Assembly: GCA_019671135.1 (NCBI GenBank)
Contig: JAHRHY010000011.1
Location: forward strand, 496,001-560,000
Source: Linnemannia hyalina
Lineage: Eukaryota > Mortierellomycota > Mortierellomycetes > Mortierellales > Mortierellaceae
Length of the DNA: 64,000 bases
Direction: 5' to 3'
In this document: positions 50,736-59,600 of the stretch, in pieces
How positions within the stretch are numbered: the first letter of the stretch is position 1
Layout of the letters: each line of letters starts with the position of its first letter
Position numbers and translations under genes: made by a program
Notes under the pieces: generated by a model
Databases searched by the model: none
The model's input: the letters and a program-made list of their open reading frames with translations, nothing else
Told to the model about the DNA's origin: nothing

Positions 50736-51407
50736 GGTATGCTGGTTGTCGCGCGTCCCGACTGCTCGATCACCCGTATGTCTTTTCACGCCTAGCATTG
50801 GTCGCGACATGAGGGAGGTCGAGAATAAAGGGAGCGCTGATCCTGATTTCAGTGGTGTTTGTTCAAAGGAAACACGTCAAAAGAATGGATCAAAAAGAGT
50901 AAGAGAAAGGAAGCACCCCGAGCCCAGTCGAATTATTTTATTATCATTTTCTACACTACAAGATGGTGGCCACAAGAACGCCACTAAAATATTACTCAAA
51001 AAGCAGATCCCCATCTACATCACCACACCACGGAGATGTACCTCTCCTCACCGGTTTTACCGTCTGTGCTCTCAGGGAGTGAAGAGAAAATAGCACCTCT
51101 TCAAGGAATTGCCTTTACTAGGAAGAGACAAGGAAAGAGAGTAAGTTCTTTCAGCCGCTACTTATCTGTTTGCAAGTAGACTCTAATATTTTGTTTGGTC
51201 AATGCTTCTATCTATAGGGCAAAAAATACACCTTCACGAACGACCAACGAAAACGACTATGTGACAGGTTTATGAAGGGCAACTTGACACAAAAGCACAA
51301 AGGGTATTCTAGATGCCATGGTTCAACCCTCCCTCACCACATTTTTTAAGCCCTCATAGAATATGCAACCCACTTGAAAAGTAAACGACTCAATACCACA
51401 TTGAATA

Positions 51408-51471
51408 GCTTATAGGATATTGCAACAGACCGAGTATGCTATAGGAGAAAACGATGGGATATCCTATAAGC
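51408..51471. repeat. Perfect 13-bp inverted repeat, hairpin-forming
   Basis: gcttataggatat at 51408-51420 is exactly complementary to atatcctataagc at 51459-51471, giving a 13-bp stem around a 38-nt loop. Related words (tatgctatagg, tatgctatgag, aatatcctatagg) recur up to about 51550. This could be a small MITE-like remnant or a protein-binding array. Confidence 0.65.
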
Positions 51472-51814
51472 GAGCCTGGAACCTTATTATTTTAAAAAAA
51501 ATATGCTATGAGAGGAACATCCTATTGGGGAATATCCTATAGGGGAGGTTCGATCAGGGAAACGCGTTTACATTAGAGGGTCCTTTTATCTGTTCCAATC
51601 CCAGAAACCCAAAGGTCACAGGCATAAAATGATGAATGCAGAGAGGGCAACAAAGTTGAGGAGCAATAAATATTGTACTATTTGATAATATTGCTATGCT
51701 GTGCGTCCCATGACCGTTGGGAACAAATGTATAAAGATAGATAGAAAAGATTTGAGAACGAAGAAGGAGACTGACAGCGGACGTCAATAAGAGAAAATGG
51801 CACTAGCCCTTCCT

Positions 51815-52123
51815 TTAAGGCGACAGAACCTTGGCGTTGTGGGCATCAACCTTAACGGGAGCCTTGACGCAGACCTTGTTCCTGCTTATATCCGTGTTAA
51901 TGAGGCCACGCTTGCGACGCATTGGAGCAACCCCCTCGCTGGATCCCTTGTGGTGAGAGGCGACCATGGGAGCGGTGCCAGAGGCCTTGTCCTGGTAGGA
52001 GGCGATCGATGCGGCGGCAGCCTCGGTGTGGATCTTCTTGCCGCTGCCTGCAGGGATGGGGGCGGGTGCAGCCTGGACTAGGGCTACGATGGCGAAAAGG
52101 GCGATGATGGCGGAGATCTTCAT
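51815..52123 (-). CDS. Small secreted protein, 102 aa, KR-site family
   Basis: Intact single-exon gene. MKISAIIALFAIVALVQAAP is a signal peptide clearly related to those at 27190, 28363 and 55412; cleavage is expected near the QAAP. The mature part of about 83 residues is Ala/Ser/Gly/Lys-rich, with a KK at about residues 29-30 and a strong RRKR site followed by GLINTDISRNKVCVKAPVKV. Kex2-type cleavage after RRKR would release a C-terminal peptide of about 33 residues with one cysteine. TATAAC lies about 147 nt upstream on the minus strand. Function unknown; the peptide could be a signalling or antimicrobial product, but nothing in the sequence shows which. Confidence 0.65.
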   Translation of the reverse strand: MKISAIIALFAIVALVQAAPAPIPAGSGKKIHTEAAAASIASYQDKASGTAPMVASHHKGSSEGVAPMRRKRGLINTDISRNKVCVKAPVKVDAHNAKVLSP

Positions 52124-54797
52124 GTTGATTTGTGGGTGAGGAGAGATTATTGGGGCTGTGTAAAGAGGCGAGAAGGACGTGGATGGATTGTGGATATGTG
52201 AGATGTGAGATGTGAAGAGTGAAGAGTGAAGAGTGAAGAATCAAAAAAGAGACCAGAAAAGTGCAGGGTTATAAACACTTTTTCTCCTTCGTCTTGTTCT
52301 TGCTCACGAACATCAAAGGTACTCGTGTCGCGCGTTGGAAGAGGGAGCGAAAATAAAGGAAATGTAGTGTGTCTAACCTTCCGATGCATTGAAGGATTCA
52401 TATGGAGTAGATACATGATACAACTCACGGAGATGCAGTCGTCTATTCCCTCCTCCCGGCCCATGCAGAGAGGCACAAGAAATAATATGAAAGAGTGAGT
52501 TGGAAAAGAAGGGAAGGGAGGTGACGAAAGGGATGTGAAAATGGGCTTTCAGAAGAAGGATGACGAACCTTCCTTTTTGCCGACCTTGTCTCTTACTTTT
52601 GCGCATCGTGATTGTTCACATTATCACTTCAGGAGTCCAAGTACGACAGGGTGGCAAAGAAGGGAGAAGAAAGGGCTCTTTTTGTAGACAGAAAGAAAAG
52701 ATAAAAAAAACCATCTGTTACCAAACAAATGAAATTAAGGAGGCATCCATGAAATAAATGACGTCCACACGCAACACCAAAGAGTTCATTCGACGGAGTG
52801 CGACAAAATATCCCACCTCCTGTAGAGTGTTACTAAGGTAGCCTCTAGTCGGTGTCTTTTCGTTGCTCGCTAGTGCGGACGTCAAGCAAGCTGTCGCGGT
52901 TGCCAGTATGGATTTGAATCTCACTGTTCGTTTCCTTTGTGTCCCTATACCACCACCCCTTCACCTTCTCTTTGATTGGATTAGCCCAGGCCAGCAAAAA
53001 AAAAAAAGCGCAAGCCTCTCTCTTGACAATAGTCATTGCGCGAGATGTTATCTCTTTACTCTCGGCAGACAGGATCAAAACACAAGACGCAAGGTAACTA
53101 GTTGTCGCCGATTCTCTTCATGATCTTGTCCTCACTTCTCCTCTTCAATGTTTCTTTTTCCTTTCATAATCCAAATCGCGCTAGAAAATCAATAAGTGTG
53201 CCACAAAAGTAGACGCGTCTGTATATGTCCACAGAAGGCTAGGTATAAAAAAACGCCAATGTGTATTTTCTTCGACCATGATAGAGAGGAGTATCTTGTC
53301 ACACAGTACAAAAAGATGGTGAGAATCCACCACCAAGCACAAAGGGTACTAGACTGGCCAAACGTGAGTTGGTTTACGAGGGAAGAGGATAAGGGATTCT
53401 GGTATGTGTTCTCTTTGGTTGTCAGCCCTTTTGGAACCCTACCGTGAAACTAGACCAACCCAGCTCCACCCCATCTCAAGACGATCCATGAATGCGTACC
53501 CTTGTTCTTCCTGGATGCAATGGATCCATAGCCGATATGTGTCTCCTCCCCTCTTCTCCCTCGTTTTGCATGTGCATTCCTTGATCCGGACAGTTAGGTA
53601 AAAGTGACAAGGCGAGAGCAATCCTGAAATGTATCCATGCGCTAATCCACCATCTGAGAACAAGCGAGAAATAAGCATTGACCTGTGCACAGAGCCTCCT
53701 TCCCAGAAAAAAATGAACAGATCAGTCCTCTAGACCTTCTTGCGATACCACACGCAGTAAGTACTGCCCTTGACAATTGCTTCCCAGCATTGAATGATGA
53801 AGACATGGCCACTTGATGTTGATATGGTTACCTTTCATTTTTGTTTCTAGTTGTTATCTTCGAGTCGAGGATCTGGAAAGAGTTCGCTGAGTACCACAGT
53901 CGATGACGACGTCCTTTCTAATGTCACAGCTCGAGTTGTACGAGGTCCTTGAGAGTTCGCCTGTGCCATCTGAACAGATTGTGTTTTGCGCCACGGGCAA
54001 TGTTGTAACGAAAGTGCTCAAGCAAACAGATAGGCTCCAAGCGAACAGCTGTTCTATGCTCTTCCCCAGTAATAATAAAACAATGCTTCCTCTTCAATAG
54101 TGATATTTTGTTATCTTCTTCCCGTGTCCTGGTGAAAAAGATCAGGTGCAGTTGTACAGCCTTGTCCGATTCCTTTTTTTCAATTTTTTTATTTTGCACT
54201 CTCTGATTTTTTTCTCCGTACTCATGATGGTGACTGTCACCCTTGGTGCCTTATTGTGTCATCTTTTTTTTTCTGAATGCATCGATTTTGGTTGCACGCA
54301 TTCACCGCCTCAATATCAACTGAACACACAGGTTGCAATCAACAGGCGTTGGGCTCTGCATGATTAATAATATTTTTTTTTGGCGGATGTCGCCGATCAT
54401 TCAAGTACTAAGTGTTTACTCGTCTCATGAGTGACCAAAATCTCGGTGACATTAGGCGCGTGCTCTCACTCTCTTATTTCGGTACGTTCTGGAGAAACGA
54501 AGAGATGGTAAGCGATAGACTAAAATGGCACAATGCAAATAGAACAAATAATCATACGCCCTGAATGTAAATGTTCCTCCGCCATCATTGGCTCTACCTA
54601 TATCTCAACGCAATAGAACTCGCTTGCTCACCCTGCTTGCTGCTCAGTATAGATAAAGTTATAGATAATTCTCTTCGTCTTGGACAAATCACTGCAAAAA
54701 TAAGAAAGCAAGCGTGTTCTTCGATATGATAGATTATCATATTTGTTCTAGTTGACAGTAAAACTTGCTATGTGGCAATTGTAGGATGCAGTGTTGT
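52124..54797. other. Intergenic region
   Basis: About 2.7 kb between two minus-strand small secreted protein genes. No open frame has recognisable content. A short gaagagt tandem (about four units) lies near 52212-52240, just upstream of the 51815-52123 gene. Otherwise I see nothing I can support. Confidence 0.4.
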
Positions 54798-55412
54798 TTA
54801 ATCATCCTTTTCAGCGTTCTTGTCCGTGCCATCTCTGCCCTCGGATCCAGCATCACCACCATCGTCATCGCGCTTATCCACGTTGTCCTTGGAGTCCTCA
54901 TCACCTCCCTTGGTACTGGCTTGGTCACCATCGCCGGTAGAATTTGTGTCGGAGCCATCGGTGACCTCGGATTCAGCATCATCACCTTCGTCACCACCAC
55001 CGCTGCCCTCGGATCCAGCATCACCACCATCGTCATCGCGCTTATCCACGTTGTCCTTGGAGTCCTCATCACCTCCCTTGGTACTGGCTTGGTCACCATC
55101 GCCGGTAGAATTTGTGTCGGAGCCATCGGTGACCTCGGGTTCAGCATCATCACCTTCGTCACCACTATCTCTTCCCTCGGATCTAACATCACTACCATCG
55201 CTGTCCTCGAATCCAGCATCACCACCATCGTCATCACGCTTGCTCAGATCGTGGCCTGAGGAGGCGGGAATGGCTGGGAGACTGTGGGCGGAGGCTTGAT
55301 TGACGTTTCTCTTCAAAGCTAATGATGAGGAGGAGGAAGAGACTGAGGGGACGGGTGCGGCCTGGACCAAGAGGACGGCGGCAAGGACGGTCAAGACAGT
55401 GGTGATCTTCAT
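54798..55412 (-). CDS. Secreted Kex2-type repeat precursor, 204 aa
   Basis: Intact single-exon gene. Residues 1-19/20 (MKITTVLTVLAAVLLVQAAP) form a signal peptide. Dibasic KR sites occur at residues 34-35, 58-59, 124-125 and 180-181. The last three are each followed immediately by DDDGGDAG, so cleavage would release similar strongly acidic Asp/Glu/Ser/Gly-rich peptides of about 56-66 residues plus a 24-residue linker peptide. The two inner units carry an N-glycosylation site (NST at about 101 and 157). At DNA level the unit repeats with a 168-bp period (copies opening near 54840, 55008 and 55176), nearly identical between the first two. The design matches fungal Kex2-processed repeat proteins. 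No modifying-enzyme gene typical of ustiloxin-like pathways was seen nearby. Confidence 0.75.
   Translation of the reverse strand: MKITTVLTVLAAVLLVQAAPVPSVSSSSSSLALKRNVNQASAHSLPAIPASSGHDLSKRDDDGGDAGFEDSDGSDVRSEGRDSGDEGDDAEPEVTDGSDTNSTGDGDQASTKGGDEDSKDNVDKRDDDGGDAGSEGSGGGDEGDDAESEVTDGSDTNSTGDGDQASTKGGDEDSKDNVDKRDDDGGDAGSEGRDGTDKNAEKDD
54840..55200. repeat. 168-bp coding tandem repeat
   Basis: Two nearly identical 168-bp units (from 54840 and 55008) and a third, more diverged partial unit (from 55176), all inside the secreted repeat-precursor gene. The period is exactly 56 codons. Because both strands and other frames stay open through the repeat, long shadow reading frames appear on the plus strand; they have no start or family support. 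Confidence 0.9.
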
Positions 55413-55578
55413 GATGATAGCGTGTAGTATGTGGTGTGTATATAAAGTATAGATAGGAGTAGATAGAGTTGGTGAAGGGGGGTATGGCGTTGAGAGTGTG
55501 TGCGCGTGAAGATGAAGGTGCTGTTTAGTAAATAATGAGAGGAGAGAAAGAAATAAAAATTGGGATGGATGCCATTGC

Positions 55579-55585
55579 TTTTATA
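55579..55585 (-). promoter_or_regulatory. TATA box of the 55412 secreted repeat gene
   Basis: TATAAAA on the minus strand in the context actcctataaaag, about 170 nt upstream of the ATG at 55412. The ctcctataaaa context is shared with the paralogue at 27190. Confidence 0.5.
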
Positions 55586-57730
55586 GGAGTTTTTTCATAT
55601 TTGAATTAGTCTCTCCTACATTTACTTCACTTGGGTGCCTGTTTATGCTACCGCGTTTGTGTGGTGTTCACTTTCTGTCCGGCTATTCTAATCCGATGTT
55701 GACTAAGTGTGTCTACTCGAATTGAGTGATATCCATTGAAAGTAACAAAGAGAACATGAAAATAAAGGAGTGAGGGAGAGAGTGGCAAGAAAAAGAGGAG
55801 GCAGGAGGGACACGAAGATTGCAAAGCGGGGTAATGATTGGAAGGGATCCTAGGGTGGAGCCCCTTCGAGTCGTCTTATCTTTTAATTATGCACACGTTT
55901 TCAAGGTGATATGGGGACTGAACTCGAGCTGGAGAGGTACCAGTTCGGCTGTTCTGCAAAAGGGAAAGAAGGAAAGAAGTAAAGGGAGGGGTGAGGAAGA
56001 TAGGAAGGGGAGGGGGGAGTCGATGAAGGATAGAATGACTCTTCTCATTCCGTCTCTCTGTGTATGTATATGTGTATGTGTGCGAGAGAAAAAGGCCTGT
56101 GGGTATTCAATCTAGTCTAGGATGATGTTTGAGCTGGCCCCGTCAGGGCTTGACTTGTTGAATGGTACCATGTAAATCAAATTGACCTTTTAATAAATAT
56201 ATTAAGAGGCATGAACTGGGAGACCCAATGTGACTGACTAGCTGACCAACTAATACATTTCGAAACTCAATGCAATGTGTAGGAGCCAAACTGGTGGAGA
56301 GAAACATAGGATAGTGCCATGGTGGATCAATGGCGTCTTTTGTGTCGTTTGACACTATTTCCCCTCCCTCCTGGTCCTCTCTCTCGCTTCACGGTGTAGT
56401 GGGCTCAGGGTACGCGTCGCAAAATGGATAAAGCCGCATCCATCGTCTTTCCAGCTCAACCATTACTACTTTGTACTGTACAACCATGATTTTCCTCATC
56501 CTCCGTCGCCCCTTTAGTTTTCTCCTGCGATGCCATGAACACAAGAAGGACGAACAAAAAAAGAAATAGGCGTCCCTCTAGGAACGTGCACCATCTGGCT
56601 GATACTCTTTGCAGACACTTCTCGGAGCCATCGGCGTTGATTGGACAGTAGCGCCAAGAAAAGAAAGGGGAGGGTCGAAGCGAGCGCAAAAGAAACCCAG
56701 TGAGTCTTAGCCTTGAGTTTTTTTGTTCCCAGGGAGCCAGGGTGAAGAAGAGGCCGGGAGGGGAAGGAAAAAAGCAGAAGAGCTACGCGCCAAAAGAGGG
56801 ATGGACACACACAGGAGGTCAATACTAATTCAATTCTATGTGTGCTTCCTTTTTCTTGGCATTGCAAAAGTGTTACACCATGTCCAATTAACGAGAAAGA
56901 AACGAGAACCTTTGCAAGCTCCTTTGTTACCTTGGTAAACTCTTCTATTTTTTCTGTGCACCACATGGTACCAAACTTAGACTTCCTTTCTGTTCTGCCA
57001 ATTGCACTAAAAACAAAGAGGAGAGGAAGCCAGCACGCCATAGTATCATAGGAGAGGGGCTGGTTCTGTTCCAACCCGTCCTCCCATTACTTAGCCAATT
57101 TATGAAGCGAAAAAGTTCAAAATGAAAAAAGAAGGAAATGGGATGTGGGCCCGCACGTACGTCTCATCCACCCTCTGTCTTTGGAACGAAGAAAATGCCC
57201 ACACGCCCTTGAATTTCTTTTTTAGGAGTCGTGCCCCCTTTACCGCCAAAGAAAAAATGAACTCACGAACGTCGTCCTATCCGTTCCCAATCGCTTCTTC
57301 ACGTTTTACGTTTTCAGTTCTCGTTCTGGTCAGCAGTAGAGCGCAAAAGCAGAGGAAGAACAAAGTCGCGAATACTGTACATACTCAGGCAGCGAGGAAT
57401 GAGTCCTTGGCACTGAGAAAAGAAAGTGGACCTCTCTCTTCGTTCTTTCTTTTCATGCCTTTTGCATCCATCCCTCCTCTACCTCCTACCTATGCATAGC
57501 GTCTTCATTGGGTCCCCAGTCCTCTCTGACGCTCTCTTTCTGAGACGCGTCATTTTTTTTTGTACTAGAAAGAGGAGTCCAGCATGGTCTATGGGATTAA
57601 GGAGGAGTTCGTACTCTGTACTCACAAAAAGGACAATCCTAATATTGATAACACTGGCGGCTGAATAGGAACAAAGAGCAAAGGAAGAATGGGAGCATCG
57701 AAAGATTTCCCTTTCCTATGCGCAATGAAC

Positions 57731-57855
57731 CCAGTTAATTAAGCAGACAGCTCTGTTATCTGTTGTCTCCCACCTGCTAATTAAGCACACAGCTACTACC
57801 TTTGCCTCCCACTTGCTAATTAAGCACACTTTGATGGGTACCTTTGTCTCCCTGA
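57731..57855. repeat. Three imperfect copies of a roughly 40-bp repeat
   Basis: Units share the core gctaattaagcacac (first copy: gttaattaagcagac) and a following ctttg/ttgtctcccac block, spaced 39-46 bp. They lie about 140 bp beyond the arginase stop codon and may belong to its 3' flank. Confidence 0.65.
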
Positions 57856-57995
57856 AAGCCCATTGTTTTATGAAACGAAACGGTCATTAACTATACAAGC
57901 ATGAATAGACTAGCATAGCGTTTGTACAAAGGTCTTTCTCCAACCTCAACCACCTCCTACTATTCATTCCCAACTACATGTATCCAAATCAAGAC

Positions 57996-59400
57996 TCACA
58001 AAAGGGTCTCGCCCAGAGCACAGCGGACCAACGAGCATCCAATAGTAACCGTCTGGAAAACAGACTCATCATCCTCCAACGTCGGATTAACCTCCATCAG
58101 ATCCATAGCGACCAAACACCCCGTCTCATGAACCGCCTCACAGATATAATGCCCCTCCCTAAACGTCAATCCCCCTCTCACAGGCGTTCCCGTCGAAGGC
58201 GCAACTGAGGGATCCATCGCATCGACATCGAAACTCAAATGAATCGGTCGGGAACAATTAGGGGACACATGGTCGATGGCCATCTGGACGACTTTTGCGA
58301 TCCCAAACTTGTCGACCTCGTGCATCGAGAAGGCCTTGATCCCGTGTTGTTTTAGGATCTTCTTCTCGCCTGCGTCGATGTCGCGGAGGCCAATATAGAC
58401 GAGTCGGTCCGGGGTGAGGCAAGGTTTGACCCAGGAAAGTTCTTGGACGTGTCCTGCAATCCCGAGGAGGAACGAGACTGGGCAGCCGTGGATGTTTCCG
58501 CTGTCTGTCGACTCTGGCGTGTTGATATCCTAACGTGTCAAATTTTTCATGTTGGAAGAGAAACAGATGGTCAGCAAATTTTTGGTTGCGTGGTGGTCTT
58601 GGTACAGTATAAAAAGGAAAAAAAAAAAAACTTACAGCATGGGCGTCAACCCAGATGAGGGCGGCATCCGGATGAACGCGCGCAGTGCCCGAAAAAGTTC
58701 CCAGAGCAACCGAATGGTCCCCACCCAATGTCAACGCCAACGAACCCCTCTCCAGTTGAGCCTGGACAGAATTTGCGACCGATTCTGTGACCGCAGAGAC
58801 GTAACGGGTGTTCAACAGTTTTCCCACAGGCGGGTCGGAGGCAGGGCGGAGTTGGGTGTAGTCACGGTGGCCGTCAAAGTGGACGATCCAGCCGAGTTCT
58901 TTGAGTTGGTCCAAGAGTCCAAACTCGATGATCTTGACTGGTCCATGATCGACTCCTTCACGTTTCTAGTTTGTATTGTTAGTTGTTGTAGGATGGAGGA
59001 GGGTTAATTGATCGGTTACACACATAGCCACCCCAAACCCCGCCTTTCTTCTATCGATCGATCGAATGTATATGGTATTAAAATAAATATTTATATCGAA
59101 GCGACCGTTGGTAAGTTACAAAGCAATTGAACAAGCAAACAAACGCCTTTGTTTGTTATTTCTGAGAGCAGTTGATGCGTGGCGGTGAGAGGAAGGCGGT
59201 GGCGGTGATAAGTAATTTGATGTATTTTTGGGACATTGGTGCTCGGCTCTCATTTTCTCCTAATGGCAATGAGTTTCCTCCATTGCATGCAGAGGAAGAA
59301 AGGAGGCGATGTTGTTGTTGTTTACCTGGCCGCCGGAGAAAGGCACAGGGATGACACCGACCGACTGTTTTGGTAGGAACTTGTGCTTATATATCGACAT
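57996..59400 (-). CDS. CAR1: Arginase, 312 aa
   Basis: Hydrolyses L-arginine to ornithine and urea using a binuclear manganese centre, feeding the urea-cycle or nitrogen-release pathway. Exons from the start: 59400-59326, 58965-58636, 58529-57996; total 939 nt, all GT..AG in phase 0. The first exon gives MSIYKHKFLPKQSVGVIPVPFSGGQ, exon 2 begins KREGVDHGPVKIIEFGLLDQ, and the metal ligand motifs are all present: GGDHS, DAHADINTPESTDSGNIHG (bridging Asp/His residues) and SFDVDAMDP. A late EVNP segment supplies the conserved glutamate region. The length is close to the usual 310-330. The gene lies 200 bp downstream of the RhoGEF stop, on the same strand. It is of the cytosolic eukaryotic type, with no evident mitochondrial presequence. 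Confidence 0.95.
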
Positions 59401-59600
59401 AATTGTTCAAGTTGCTGGTGTGGAAGCGTATTGTGGATTGGAAAGAAACAGAGAGGAAAAAAAAGGTGTCTTGTATTTGCAATTGAAAGAAGGCCCAGAC
59501 CGTATGCAGCATCTACGTCCCGAAAATCTTCCATCTAACAGGGAGGAATATCTGGTACTATTGAAAAAAAGGTTTAATGGAAGAGAAAAGGAAAAAGTAA

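Larger units (their letters stand above)
49721..51814. other. Intergenic region with dispersed short repeats
   Basis: About 2.1 kb with no recognisable gene. It contains a duplicated 35-bp segment (50503 and 50699) and a cluster of tatcctata-type inverted and direct repeats at 51408-51555, both described separately. A 175-codon open frame on the plus strand at 50566-51093 lies over the duplicated segment and has no family resemblance; I do not call it a gene. Confidence 0.4.
55413..57995. other. Intergenic region
   Basis: About 2.6 kb. The first 200 bp carry the promoter of the 55412 gene. A 186-codon open frame on the minus strand at 56514-57074 lacks family resemblance and is not called. 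A three-copy repeat lies at 57731-57855 (separate entry), near the 3' end of the arginase gene. Confidence 0.4.

Noticed and set aside
50566..51093. 175-codon plus-strand frame
   Set aside because: No recognisable domain, lies over a duplicated noncoding block, and overlaps an equally open minus-strand frame.
54765..55299. Plus-strand frames of about 160 codons rich in Ile/Thr/Val or Ser/Pro
   Set aside because: They run antisense through the 168-bp repeats of the secreted precursor gene; the repeat period being a multiple of three keeps every frame open.
56514..57074. 186-codon minus-strand frame
   Set aside because: Contains two hydrophobic stretches but no family resemblance and no promoter or splice support; too weak to call.
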